Assembly: GCF_003946095.1 (NCBI RefSeq)
Contig: NZ_RHOD01000011.1
Coordinates: forward strand, 29,275 to 93,274
Origin: Levilactobacillus lindianensis
GTDB taxonomy: Bacteria > Bacillota > Bacilli > Lactobacillales > Lactobacillaceae
DNA: 64,000 bases
Reading direction: 5' to 3'
A program made the position numbers and the translations under genes. Under the pieces are notes generated by a model that had not been told where the DNA came from, made no database searches, and saw nothing but the letters and a program-made list of their open reading frames with translations. This document shows, piece by piece, positions 26,769 through 35,694 of this stretch; the stretch's first letter is position 1; each line of letters starts with the position of its first letter.

Positions 26769-27695
26769 TTACTGTGGCCGGCGGTTAACCCCAACCATCG
26801 TGATCTCACGAGCTAAGAAACGAATCCGTTGCATCAGCCGTTGGGCCTTCAGCGGTTCGTCATCTCCGCGTGTTGAGATCCGCAAATGTTCCTTCTCCAA
26901 TTGAGCCATGGAGAAGTTGGAACTGAAGAAAGTTGGTAATTCTTCTTGCATCCGGTATTCCAAAATCACACCCAAAATATCATCACGTACCCACGCCGAC
27001 ATGGCGTCGGCTCCGATATCATCAATCATCAAAACAGGTGCCTTTTTCAGGGATTCCAATTTGTCAGCCACCCCATTCTGAGCAATGGCATTCTTCATTT
27101 CAACGGCAAAGCTTGGGAAGTGGACCAACGTCGTAGCGAAGCCATCCGTTGCCAGTTGATGGGCAACGGCAGCTAACAAGTAGGTCTTACCGACGCCGAA
27201 GCTTCCGGCCAGATAAAGTGCCTGGTGACGACGTTTAGGGTTGGCTTCGTAAGCGTCGATGAAGTCTAGGGCTGCCATTAATGCCTCCGCCCGATCGTCA
27301 TCCTGATCAAAATTGGCCAGTGTGGCTTCCCGAATGCTCTTAGGCATTGCAATCGACTTCACCCGTTGACGAAGCTGTTGCTGGGCTTGACGTTCCTGCG
27401 TCTGCGCCGTGGGCACGTAGGCCACATCAATCAAGTGGTTGGAGACGATCAACTGCGGTTCATAACCAGCTGCAAACGTCTCACCACCATTAGCAACTTT
27501 CGCGCGCTCCGTCACGAATTCATAGAGCTTAGCCGCCGAACGTGTCAACACGTCCTCTGCCAATTCTCCCTCATGATCTTGTAGAAATTTTTTAACCTCG
27601 GGATCGTTCGTTGCTTTCGCCATCAATTGACGGTAATTGTCATTGAGATGACGTTGGTTCATCAGCTTTTGCATCGTCTTACTTAGGTCTTCCAT
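26769..27695 (-). CDS. dnaI: Primosomal protein DnaI (helicase loader)
   Basis: An AAA+ ATPase of 308 aa that loads the replicative helicase DnaC/DnaB at origins and restart sites. The N-terminal helicase-binding domain (about 1-130) precedes the ATPase domain with Walker A GSFGVGKT (about 165-172), Walker B VLMIDDIGAD, sensor 1 FFSSNFS and an Arg-rich end (RLMQRIRFLAREI). AGGAGG is 7 nt before the ATG. It follows dnaB by 3 bp, as in Bacillus. Confidence 0.96.
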   Translation of the reverse strand: MEDLSKTMQKLMNQRHLNDNYRQLMAKATNDPEVKKFLQDHEGELAEDVLTRSAAKLYEFVTERAKVANGGETFAAGYEPQLIVSNHLIDVAYVPTAQTQERQAQQQLRQRVKSIAMPKSIREATLANFDQDDDRAEALMAALDFIDAYEANPKRRHQALYLAGSFGVGKTYLLAAVAHQLATDGFATTLVHFPSFAVEMKNAIAQNGVADKLESLKKAPVLMIDDIGADAMSAWVRDDILGVILEYRMQEELPTFFSSNFSMAQLEKEHLRISTRGDDEPLKAQRLMQRIRFLAREITMVGVNRRPQ

Positions 27696-27698
27696 GCG

Positions 27699-29078
27699 CT
27701 AGTCCTCCTTCCCTTCTTTAGATCGCTGTTCTAATCGCGCAATCCGGGCTTTTAATTGGTCTTGTTGCTCAGGTGACAGTTTAGCTTGACTCGACGTCTG
27801 GACCTGTTCACTCGGCTTCTTCGCCCACTCTGGCAAAGTTTCCTTAACTGTCGGCTGTTTCCGCGAGCGACGTGGCTTGGTCGCGGCCGCCTGGCGTTCG
27901 CGGATTTTTTGAATCGCCAACTGAGGGGTGTTGACCTTGGCCTTACTCCAGTCGTTGGCAATCGTATCCAAGAGATTTTTATTCAGAGTCGGCCGATCCT
28001 CATCCACGAGAACGTGAAAGATCATTAGATTTAGCACCGACTCTGGGAATAGCTGGCGACTCACGAGGTCGCGAACCACCCGCTGTTCGCCGTCTGTGAC
28101 AAAACCACCGTTCTTCTGCTTGATAGCCCGTAAAAAGAGTGCCGGGGCCGTCTCACTTGCTACCTTGATCAGGGCTGCTTCTTGGCTCAAGTTTCCCGTC
28201 GACTGACTGGCACCGGAAGTTGGCGTCGCCTGCGGGGCAGCCATAGATACCGTCTGTGGGGCCGCCTGCCGACCAAATTGATCGGCAATCAACCGTTTAA
28301 ATTGTTGTGGGTTAAATTGATTTGAAGCGAGATCAGTTGCCTCACCAATAAATCGCGCCAGGGTTGGTTCATCCAGACCATACATTGTAATTTCGGTAAT
28401 CAATAAGGACCGGTATCGTCCGAGATCCTGAATATCCACATACGACCGGTTGAGAATCTCTCCTAATAACTTAAAATCAAAGTCTGCTGGTTCCGTGGCC
28501 GTGTCTGAAGCCTCACTGGCCGGAGTCAATGCCTGGCGTGCATGGGAGACAGCTTCTGGAACGTTCATGATCTGTTGGCTATTGACGTGAAAGACGTCTA
28601 AGAAGTTTTTACTGATATTTTCTTCATCCGGGTCTGGGTCAACGGAAATCGTATTGGCCGTCACCAGTGACTGATACAACGAATCTCCCAGCATCCCCAA
28701 TAACTGGACACTCAGGAGGTCATCGTTAAAGAAGGCTGTCGGCACCAGAGGAGCATGCAGCTCATAAATAAAGCTCTGCAAGCCCTGTTCCTTTTTGACG
28801 CGTGTCGTCAGTAGGCCCGTGGCTTCCAGCCGGAGCCGAGCCTCATAAAGGTGCGCGAGATCCATCCCCAACTCTGCTAATAACGTCGCATGTCGTTGAT
28901 AAGTTCCCCGCTTAGGGAGCCAAAAAAGGGCCGAGAAGAGCCCCGTGGCACTCGGTCCGATGATCGGTTGATACAGTTGCGTTAACGATTGCCAACTTTG
29001 ATCGGCAACCCGATCGACCACGCGGACCAAAAAAGTGGTCTTGGGTTGTAACTGATGCCAAGAGTCTTCCATTCCCAA
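27699..29078 (-). CDS. dnaB: Replication initiation and membrane attachment protein DnaB
   Basis: The Firmicute DnaB/DnaD-type helicase co-loader, not the helicase itself, 459 aa. An N-terminal winged-helix DDBH1 region (about 1-120) and a C-terminal DnaB_2/DDBH2 region (YVDIQDLGRYRSLLITEIT... and VLNLMIFHVLVDEDRPTLN...IANDWSKAKV) are recognisable. A charged Lys/Gln-rich tail follows. The start may be TTG at 29078 (GAGG 5 nt upstream) or ATG at 29072. It lies between nrdR and dnaI in the primosome operon. Confidence 0.92.
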   Translation of the reverse strand: MGMEDSWHQLQPKTTFLVRVVDRVADQSWQSLTQLYQPIIGPSATGLFSALFWLPKRGTYQRHATLLAELGMDLAHLYEARLRLEATGLLTTRVKKEQGLQSFIYELHAPLVPTAFFNDDLLSVQLLGMLGDSLYQSLVTANTISVDPDPDEENISKNFLDVFHVNSQQIMNVPEAVSHARQALTPASEASDTATEPADFDFKLLGEILNRSYVDIQDLGRYRSLLITEITMYGLDEPTLARFIGEATDLASNQFNPQQFKRLIADQFGRQAAPQTVSMAAPQATPTSGASQSTGNLSQEAALIKVASETAPALFLRAIKQKNGGFVTDGEQRVVRDLVSRQLFPESVLNLMIFHVLVDEDRPTLNKNLLDTIANDWSKAKVNTPQLAIQKIRERQAAATKPRRSRKQPTVKETLPEWAKKPSEQVQTSSQAKLSPEQQDQLKARIARLEQRSKEGKED

Positions 29079-29090
29079 TTTCGCCTCACT

Positions 29091-29576
29091 TTATTGTTTC
29101 GACCGCTTCTGGGCCTTTTGTTTGTCCTTATCCATCATATCCTTCAATTCATTGAAGAACACGCCGGTATCCTTGAATTGCCGATAAACACTGGCAAAGC
29201 GGATGTAGGCAATCTCGTCCACGTCAACCAAACGATTCATGACATATTCCCCAATCAATTGACTGGAGATTTCATTAACCCCCAGTGCGCGAATTTTATT
29301 TTCGACTTCGTCCACGACCTTGGTCATGACGTCCATCCCCACCGGCCGCTTTTCCGCGGACCGGATAATCCCTCTTAAGATCTTTTCTCTGTTAAATTCC
29401 TCGCGGGTCCCGTTTTTCTTAATTACTAAAAGCGGGGTCACTTCAACGCGTTCAAACGTCGTGAAGCGGAAGCCACAGCTCTCACATTCACGACGCCGGC
29501 GAATGACGCGGCCGTCGTCGGTTGGCCGGCTATCCACGACCCGCGACCCATTATGATGACAGTGCGGACACTGCAT
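29091..29576 (-). CDS. nrdR: Transcriptional repressor NrdR
   Basis: A zinc-finger plus ATP-cone repressor of ribonucleotide reductase genes, 161 aa. The N-terminal [17 protein letters not shown] and [12 protein letters not shown] give the four Cys of the zinc ribbon. The ATP-cone domain begins [15 protein letters not shown] and contains the dATP/ATP-sensing region. GAGGTG is 8 nt before the ATG. It lies between coaE and dnaB, its usual place. No NrdR box or nrd gene is visible in the window. Confidence 0.97.
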   Translation of the reverse strand: MQCPHCHHNGSRVVDSRPTDDGRVIRRRRECESCGFRFTTFERVEVTPLLVIKKNGTREEFNREKILRGIIRSAEKRPVGMDVMTKVVDEVENKIRALGVNEISSQLIGEYVMNRLVDVDEIAYIRFASVYRQFKDTGVFFNELKDMMDKDKQKAQKRSKQ

Positions 29577-29587
29577 ACCTGGTCACC

Positions 29588-30208
29588 TCATTTTATTTGA
29601 TTACTTCGTCCAAATTTATTCGTGTCAAGCCATTTTACCACTTGTTGCCGCGTTTGAGCAATCGTTCCCCCGTTATCGATGACCACGTCGGCCACCGCTA
29701 CCTTGCGCGTGATCGGCCATTGTTGCGCCATTCGGGCCAACGCACCCTCAGCGGTCAACCCATCTCGTCTCTGAAGACGTTGTTGCTGAGTCGTGGCGTC
29801 AGTGGCCACGACCAAGACGTGATCAACCAAGTCAATCAGGTAACCCACTTCAAAAAATGTCGGGGCATCGATGACCACCACCGGAGCATGACGGGCTTTG
29901 GCGCGCGCCAATTGGCGCATGATTTCCGTTTGAATCAGTGGCTGGGTAATGGCTTCAAGGCGACTGAGTTGCGCGGTGTCGTGAAATACCAGATTACCCA
30001 ACTTTTTTCGATTCAAGGCCCCATCTGATTGACGATAGCTTTCACCGAACGTGGCCACGATCTGGGTCAACCCTGCGGTTCCCGGTGCAACCACCTGACG
30101 GGCAATCAGATCGGCATCGATCACGGTCAAACCAGCTTGGTGTAGCCAGTGACTGACCGTTGACTTACCGGTCGCAATCCCCCCGGTGAGTCCCCAAACC
30201 TCAGTCAT
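29588..30208 (-). CDS. coaE: Dephospho-CoA kinase
   Basis: The last step of coenzyme A synthesis, phosphorylating the 3'-hydroxyl of dephospho-CoA. The 206-aa protein has the P-loop GLTGGIATGKSTVS at about residues 6-19. The substrate motif DADLIARQVV follows, then the CoaE signature VIDAPTFFEVG. The start overlaps the mutM stop by 8 bp. Confidence 0.96.
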   Translation of the reverse strand: MTEVWGLTGGIATGKSTVSHWLHQAGLTVIDADLIARQVVAPGTAGLTQIVATFGESYRQSDGALNRKKLGNLVFHDTAQLSRLEAITQPLIQTEIMRQLARAKARHAPVVVIDAPTFFEVGYLIDLVDHVLVVATDATTQQQRLQRRDGLTAEGALARMAQQWPITRKVAVADVVIDNGGTIAQTRQQVVKWLDTNKFGRSNQIK

Positions 30209-31061
30209 GATTCAAGTCCTCCAGTGCACCCGCTGGCACTGGCTGGCAGTGCGGACAGTAGTGTGTCCCACGCTGAGCCACCTTAATTTTCACAATCTCG
30301 GTGCCGCAGCGTTCACAAGGTTCCCCCTCATGACCATATACGTCGAGATTGTTCTGGAAGTTCCCCGTTTCGCCAAAAGCATTGGAGAAACTGTGCACCG
30401 TGGTCCCGTGACCTTGAATGGCTCGGGCAATTTCATCAATAATGTTTTGCCGCAATGTCTTAAGTTGATCGACGGTCAAATCATCCGCCGGTGTTAGTGG
30501 ATTGATCTTTGATAGCCAAAGCACCTCATCGACATAGATATTCCCTAGACCCGCAATACGTGACTGGTCCAGTAAGAAGGGTTTGACCACCTTATGGGAC
30601 TTGCCAAATATCGTCTGCATATACGCTAATGTCAGGCTTTCTTCCGTTGGTTCTGGTCCCAATTTGCCTAATGATGGGATCTCCTGGTCCTCTGTCCCGG
30701 TTGGGACCAACCGCATCCGGCCAAACTTCCGCGTATCGTTGTACCGTAGCTCTCGCTGATCCGTCAGATGAAAGACCACATGGGTGTGTTTGGCCAGTGG
30801 ACTCCCCTCCGGCTGGACATCATACTTGCCCTCCATTCGCAGGTGAGAGACCAAAGTCAACCCACCACTGAAACGAAAGAGGAGATACTTTCCCCGTCGA
30901 TCGATCCGTTCAATTCGACGGCCGATCAGGTCTGCCGTAAACTCTTCAGCATCCGGTCGCACCATTTTGGCGTAGAACACCTCAACGTGATCGATAGTGG
31001 CCCCTTCTACCAACCGAGTTAGACCCCGTCGAACTGTTTCAACTTCTGGTAATTCAGGCAT
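30201..31061 (-). CDS. mutM: Formamidopyrimidine-DNA glycosylase (Fpg)
   Basis: A base-excision repair enzyme that removes 8-oxoguanine and FapyG with AP-lyase activity. The 286-aa protein starts with the catalytic PELPEVETV (Pro2 nucleophile after Met removal). It has the H2TH motif in QSRIAGLGNIYVDEVLW and the C-terminal zinc finger CERCGTEIVKIKVAQRGTHYCPHCQ. GGAG is 7 nt before the ATG. It is in an operon with polA and coaE. Confidence 0.97.
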   Translation of the reverse strand: MPELPEVETVRRGLTRLVEGATIDHVEVFYAKMVRPDAEEFTADLIGRRIERIDRRGKYLLFRFSGGLTLVSHLRMEGKYDVQPEGSPLAKHTHVVFHLTDQRELRYNDTRKFGRMRLVPTGTEDQEIPSLGKLGPEPTEESLTLAYMQTIFGKSHKVVKPFLLDQSRIAGLGNIYVDEVLWLSKINPLTPADDLTVDQLKTLRQNIIDEIARAIQGHGTTVHSFSNAFGETGNFQNNLDVYGHEGEPCERCGTEIVKIKVAQRGTHYCPHCQPVPAGALEDLNHD

Positions 31062-31078
31062 GCGCTCACTCCTTTGAC

Positions 31079-33739
31079 CTATTTCGCATCGTACCAGGTT
31101 GGGCCGTAGTGGCTCTCAACCTTCAACGGAATCTCCAGCTTAATGGCTGAATCCATCACGCTTGGCACTAATTTCGACAACGTTTCGATCTCCTCGGCAG
31201 GCGCCTCGAAGATCAACTCATCATGAACTTGAAGCAACATCGTCGCCTGGAGATCCTTGATAGCATCTTCCATCCGAATCATGGCAATCTTAATGATGTC
31301 AGCGGCACTACCCTGAATAGGCGTGTTCATCGCCGTCCGTTCGGCAAACGACCGTTGATTGAAGTTACGGGAGTTAATGTCTGGCAAATAACGCCGCCGA
31401 TGGGCAATGGTTTCGACGTAACCCAGCTCATGTGCCTGTTGCACCATGCGGTCCATGTAATCCTTAACTCCGGGATACTCCTGGAAGTAGGTGTCAATAA
31501 AGGCCTTAGCCTGCTTACGAGAGATGCCGATATTCTGGGATAAACCGAAGTCACTGATGCCGTACACAATCCCGAAGTTAACGGCCTTGGCTTGGCGCCG
31601 AATGTTGGGCGTAACCTCTTCGTCTGGTCCCATCCTAAAGATCCGCCGAGCGGTTGCCGCATGAATATCCTCGCCTTCCCGGAAGGCCTCCTGCATATTG
31701 GCGTCATGACTCATGTGAGCCAGCACCCGCAATTCAATCTGTGAATAGTCAGACGAGAAGATCTGCCAGCCTTCATGGCGTGGCACGAAGGCCTTACGAA
31801 TGGCCCGTCCCTCTTCGGTTCTCACTGGAATATTTTGCAAGTTCGGGTCAACCGAGGACAACCGACCAGTCTGGGTCAGCGTCTGTAGGTAACGCGTATG
31901 CACCTTCTGATCCTTAGGATGAATGACCTTCAAAAGGCCCTCAACGTAGGTCGACTGAATCTTGGCAATCTTTCGGTAACGCAAGATATTTTCCGCAATT
32001 GGGGCGTCCGGTGCTAATTTTTCCAACACACCCACGGCGGTCGAGTATCCCGTCTTGGTCTTCTTAATGACAGGCAAATTCATCTTCTCAAAGAGAATAT
32101 GACCGAGCTGCTTCGGGGACCCAATATTGAATTCCTCACCAGCCTCGTTATAAATGGTCTGTTCAATCTCGGCCAACTGTTCGGTAAACTTGCTACCCAT
32201 AGCCTCGAGTTCACTGGCATCCACCGTAATACCAGCGACTTCCATGCGTGCTAGGACAAAACTCATGGGTAATTCAATATCCCGGTACAACTGATCTTGA
32301 TCGTTTTCTTTTAATTCGGTTAATAACTTGGGCCGCAAGTCGGCAATCGCCTGAGCCTTGCGTGCCAAATGACTAAACAAGACCTGGTCATCGGTTGGGA
32401 TGGCCCGCTTGGCGCCCTTGCCATAGACATCTTCGTCTAAGGCAACCTGTTCATCCCCATGTTCATGGGCGATTTGACCCAAATCATTGCTATTATCATA
32501 GGTATTTAACAGGTAAGAACATAATAAGAGATCACCGTCTACACCTGCTAAGGTCACGCCTAAGCGATTTAAGCCCACGTACGTCCGCTTAGCGTCAAAG
32601 ACCTGTTTGGCAACGTCAGCAGACTCTAAGAGGCCTTTAAGTGGCGCCTGAGCCAACAGTTCGACGTCACGGCTAACCCACCAGTGTTGGTCGGTCCCAA
32701 TGACGAAACCAACGAAATCAGCCAGATGGTAATTATCGCCGTCCATTTCCAAATAAAAGTCACAGCCAGCCGAAAAGTCTGGCAACTGATCACAGTTGTC
32801 GACCGTTAACGTGGTGAAGGTGACGGGCCTAAGTTCCGCGGTATCCGTTAGCGGTTCGCCACCATCTCCCATTTGTGCCAAGAATTTCTTAAAGTTCATG
32901 CGCCGGTAGAAATCAACCAGTTCATCATGATGGTCACCCTCATAGACAAGATCGGTAACCTTCTTCGTCACGGGGGCATCACGCTTAATCGTGGCTAATG
33001 TCTTGGACATCAGCGCCTGCTCATGGTCAGCAATCAAGTGTTCCTTGAGTTTCTTAGCTGTAATCTCGTCGATATGGTCGTAGACACCTTCAACACTGCC
33101 ATATTTGCTGATCAGATCGACAGCTCGCTTGGGACCGACACCGGTTACTCCGGGGTAATTGTCAGAATTATCGCCTTGAAGTCCTTTGATATCAATAATC
33201 TGGGCTGGGGTAACCCCCATCGTTTCCTGAACGTAGGCCGGCGTGTAATGTTCAACATCGCTGACCCCCTTCTTAGAAATCGCCACCGTCGTATGGTCAT
33301 CGGCCAACTGCGTCAAATCACGATCTCCAGTCACAATGGTCGTCGTGAAGCCTTGTTCCCCGGCCTGTTTGGCTAAGGTCCCGATAATATCATCGGCTTC
33401 AAAATTTGGTAATTCGTAAGTTTGAATTCCGCGATGTTCTAGGAGTTCCTTCACGTAAGGGAACTGTTCGGAGAGTTCGGGTGCGGTCTTGGGCCGGCCA
33501 CCCTTGTAGTCATCATACATTTTGGTGCGAAACGTGGTCTTACCAGCGTCAAAAGCCACCAAAGCGTGCGTGGGTTTCACCGTCTTCAGCATCGTCTCTA
33601 ACATCGTGTTAAACCCGTAGATTGCGGTCGTGTGGAGCCCCTCGCTGTTGGTAAATGTACCTAACGCCGTGTACAACGCGTAAAACGCCTTAAACGCAAC
33701 GCTGTTACCATCGATTAATAAAAGTCGTTTCTCCACCAT
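31079..33739 (-). CDS. polA: DNA polymerase I
   Basis: A repair and Okazaki-fragment processing polymerase of 886 aa. The 5'-3' flap exonuclease domain is at about 1-300 (LIDGNSVAFKAFYAL, VTGDRDLTQL, GDNSDNYPGV). The middle domain of the 3'-5' exonuclease fold (about 310-490) lacks obvious DEDD metal residues, as is common in Gram-positive PolA. The polymerase domain has motif A DYSQIELRVLAH, motif B RRQAKAVNFGIVYG and motif C LLQVHDELIFE. It leads the polA-mutM-coaE-nrdR-dnaB-dnaI operon. Confidence 0.98.
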   Translation of the reverse strand: MVEKRLLLIDGNSVAFKAFYALYTALGTFTNSEGLHTTAIYGFNTMLETMLKTVKPTHALVAFDAGKTTFRTKMYDDYKGGRPKTAPELSEQFPYVKELLEHRGIQTYELPNFEADDIIGTLAKQAGEQGFTTTIVTGDRDLTQLADDHTTVAISKKGVSDVEHYTPAYVQETMGVTPAQIIDIKGLQGDNSDNYPGVTGVGPKRAVDLISKYGSVEGVYDHIDEITAKKLKEHLIADHEQALMSKTLATIKRDAPVTKKVTDLVYEGDHHDELVDFYRRMNFKKFLAQMGDGGEPLTDTAELRPVTFTTLTVDNCDQLPDFSAGCDFYLEMDGDNYHLADFVGFVIGTDQHWWVSRDVELLAQAPLKGLLESADVAKQVFDAKRTYVGLNRLGVTLAGVDGDLLLCSYLLNTYDNSNDLGQIAHEHGDEQVALDEDVYGKGAKRAIPTDDQVLFSHLARKAQAIADLRPKLLTELKENDQDQLYRDIELPMSFVLARMEVAGITVDASELEAMGSKFTEQLAEIEQTIYNEAGEEFNIGSPKQLGHILFEKMNLPVIKKTKTGYSTAVGVLEKLAPDAPIAENILRYRKIAKIQSTYVEGLLKVIHPKDQKVHTRYLQTLTQTGRLSSVDPNLQNIPVRTEEGRAIRKAFVPRHEGWQIFSSDYSQIELRVLAHMSHDANMQEAFREGEDIHAATARRIFRMGPDEEVTPNIRRQAKAVNFGIVYGISDFGLSQNIGISRKQAKAFIDTYFQEYPGVKDYMDRMVQQAHELGYVETIAHRRRYLPDINSRNFNQRSFAERTAMNTPIQGSAADIIKIAMIRMEDAIKDLQATMLLQVHDELIFEAPAEEIETLSKLVPSVMDSAIKLEIPLKVESHYGPTWYDAK

Positions 33740-33821
33740 AATGCGCTCCTTTCGAGCAACCAGCTCCGGTCGTTCGAGTATTCTGCTTACATTCTACCAA
33801 AAAAGGCCAGAAATCCGAAAT

Positions 33822-33862
33822 AATAAAAAACGAAGTTCCAGGAGAGTCCTGAAACTTCGTTC
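33822..33862 (-). terminator. Terminator of the BI-1 family gene
   Basis: The stem ACGAAGTTTCAGGA/TCCTGGAACTTCGT is followed by a minus-strand TTTTTTATTATT tail, just after the stop at 33876. Confidence 0.92.
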
Positions 33863-33875
33863 GTGATTGGGTTAT

Positions 33876-34580
33876 TTAGTCGCGACTGCCACCAAACATC
33901 CCAAAGATTTGTAAGAATTGTAAGAACAAGTTCACAAAGTCGAGGTATAGTTGCAAAGCCCCGTTAACGGCTAACCCGTTTACAGAAACCTGATCACCGT
34001 ACTGCAAGTACATTCTCTTCATCCGTTGCGTATCCCAAGCTGTCAAAGCAGCAAAGATAATCACAGCGACGAATGAGAAGATGAAGGCGATTAATTGGCT
34101 TCTCAAGAACAGATTCACAATCATTGCGACAATTAGCCCAATGAGCGCGGCAGAAGCCTGTGTCCCAACTTTAGTCAAGTCACGCTTGGTCATAGCACCA
34201 ATAGCAGCCATCGAGAGAAAGACAGCGGCACTGGATACAAACGCAGCGGCCATCGTTTCACCCGAGTAAATCATGCTATACATCGAGATTACGGCACCAG
34301 TCACCACGGCGTAAACCATGAGTCCAACGAAGGCCACGGTCGGCCGTTTCATTGATTGACCACTAATCACGAATGGCAGGATAATCCAAACGATCAACGG
34401 AATAAAGAGACTCCCGCCATGCAGGTTGCTAATGGATACGCTGTACATGTTCATGGCAAACGCGGTTGCCGCTGAAACCAGTACGGCGAGACCCATCCAA
34501 CCGAACATCTTGGTCATAAAACCATTCAGACCGACCTCGGTGTTAATCGTCTGACGGGGCTGCTGTTCATAATTGTTCAT
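33876..34580 (-). CDS. Bax inhibitor-1/YccA family membrane protein
   Basis: An integral membrane protein of 234 aa with about seven hydrophobic helices (from MFGWMGLAVLVSAATAFAM to the C-terminal GALQLYLDFVNLFLQFLQIF). The DTQRMKRMY loop and the final helix segment typical of the BI-1/TMBIM family are present. Bacterial members such as BsYetJ act as pH-sensitive calcium leaks. Whether this one does is inference. Single-gene unit with its own promoter and terminator. Confidence 0.92.
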   Translation of the reverse strand: MNNYEQQPRQTINTEVGLNGFMTKMFGWMGLAVLVSAATAFAMNMYSVSISNLHGGSLFIPLIVWIILPFVISGQSMKRPTVAFVGLMVYAVVTGAVISMYSMIYSGETMAAAFVSSAAVFLSMAAIGAMTKRDLTKVGTQASAALIGLIVAMIVNLFLRSQLIAFIFSFVAVIIFAALTAWDTQRMKRMYLQYGDQVSVNGLAVNGALQLYLDFVNLFLQFLQIFGMFGGSRD

Positions 34581-34658
34581 TCAAACGCTCCTTCTTTCAA
34601 GTCAATTCCCGGCTTAGCTATCACCATGATAGTCAATTTCTCCGGTTGATTAAGGACC

Positions 34659-34686
34659 ATTTTATCAAATCTATAATGAATTACAA
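34659..34686 (-). promoter_or_regulatory. Promoter of the BI-1 family gene
   Basis: -35 TTGTAA (34681-34686), a 16-bp spacer and -10 TAAAAT (34659-34664) on the minus strand, about 80 bp before the start. Confidence 0.6.
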
Positions 34687-34722
34687 GTATTCTGTTGCCA
34701 GGACAACCCCATCATTTCGGCC

Positions 34723-35448
34723 TTAAACCTGACCTGCGCCTCCTTCGTTGTCGGCCTCGCCGCGAGCCCAGACACGGTTAGCGTAAACCGCATTGAAGAG
34801 TAAAGCCACCTGTAGGGCTACCTGCGACAAGTTGGCTCCCAGGCTTCCCACGTTCGACGCCCCCATCAGTAGCTGACCAGTCAAGATGCTCCAGTAGATC
34901 ACGTTGGCAACGTTGACCACGATCCACAGCGACCAATTTTCTTTGAATTTCAAGATATAGAGAACCTGGGCGATCAAACTCACCACGAAGTTAATCGAAT
35001 CGAAGTAAGGTAACTGCCCATTTAAAGCAGCCAGAACCACCCAGCCGATCCCCCAAGCCACGAAGGCTCCCAGGAAAATTCCGCGCCGCACCTGTGGACT
35101 GAAGCCCCGCGTCGCCTCATCGTGGCCCCACATGAACCAGCCAATCGGTTGGGAGATGACATAAATAATATCCATCGCAAAAGATCCGTAGGCGTGACTA
35201 ATCCAAGCAACATAGGTCATCGCTAAGCATTGCATCAGGCCAAAGATAAATGAAATTTTTCGACCCTTCATCCCGTAAACCAGGCAAAGCACACCCCCGA
35301 CACCGGAAATCATGCCAATAATACTATCGGGCACAACCAGATAGACGGCTAATTGGAGCAGTAAGAGCACACTCACGTACCCCACTTCAAATTTTTTCCA
35401 ATTCGTAAAAAGCTGGTCATACCACCAACCATGTTTCGCTGTTGTCAT
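34723..35448 (-). CDS. pnuC: Nicotinamide riboside transporter PnuC
   Basis: A facilitator for nicotinamide riboside uptake, feeding NAD salvage. The 241-aa protein has seven predicted helices. Conserved PnuC positions are seen in WISHAYGSFAMDIIYVISQPIGWFMW (positions about 93-118) and NFVVSLIAQVLYILKFKENWSLWIVVNV. The ATG at 35448 with AAAGGGG 10 nt upstream is preferred over a start 15 codons earlier. A hairpin-rich leader precedes it. Confidence 0.93.
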   Translation of the reverse strand: MTTAKHGWWYDQLFTNWKKFEVGYVSVLLLLQLAVYLVVPDSIIGMISGVGGVLCLVYGMKGRKISFIFGLMQCLAMTYVAWISHAYGSFAMDIIYVISQPIGWFMWGHDEATRGFSPQVRRGIFLGAFVAWGIGWVVLAALNGQLPYFDSINFVVSLIAQVLYILKFKENWSLWIVVNVANVIYWSILTGQLLMGASNVGSLGANLSQVALQVALLFNAVYANRVWARGEADNEGGAGQV

Positions 35449-35620
35449 AAATATAAACCCCTTTATAGCGGTGTCCCCACACCGATTTATCAACCATTAA
35501 TACCATAGCTGACATGCAATTACTATCCACCAACGGTTCTATCGATCACGATCAAAACGACCTGACCCGCGGCAGATTGGGGTGCCGACCCCATAAGGAA
35601 ATTTATAGGGAAATTGTCAG
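35449..35620 (-). promoter_or_regulatory. Hairpin-rich region upstream of pnuC
   Basis: On the minus strand the 170 bp before pnuC contain two strong hairpins. GGGGT-CGGC-ACCCC lies near 35580-35600. CGGTGT-GGGG-ACACCG lies just before the ribosome site. The second could mask translation. NAD-responsive riboswitches precede pnuC in some Lactobacillales, but I cannot match a consensus here. Confidence 0.4.
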
Positions 35621-35646
35621 CAGGGGTTGTTTTCGGAATTTGCGAC

Positions 35647-35681
35647 TAAAATACCCGCCAACCAAAACAGTTAGCGGGTAC
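35647..35681 (-). terminator. Terminator of murC
   Basis: The stem TACCCGCTAACTG/GGTTGGCGGGTA is followed by TTTTAGT on the minus strand, about 12 bp after the murC stop. Confidence 0.88.
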
Positions 35682-35694
35682 GTTTGATATAAAT

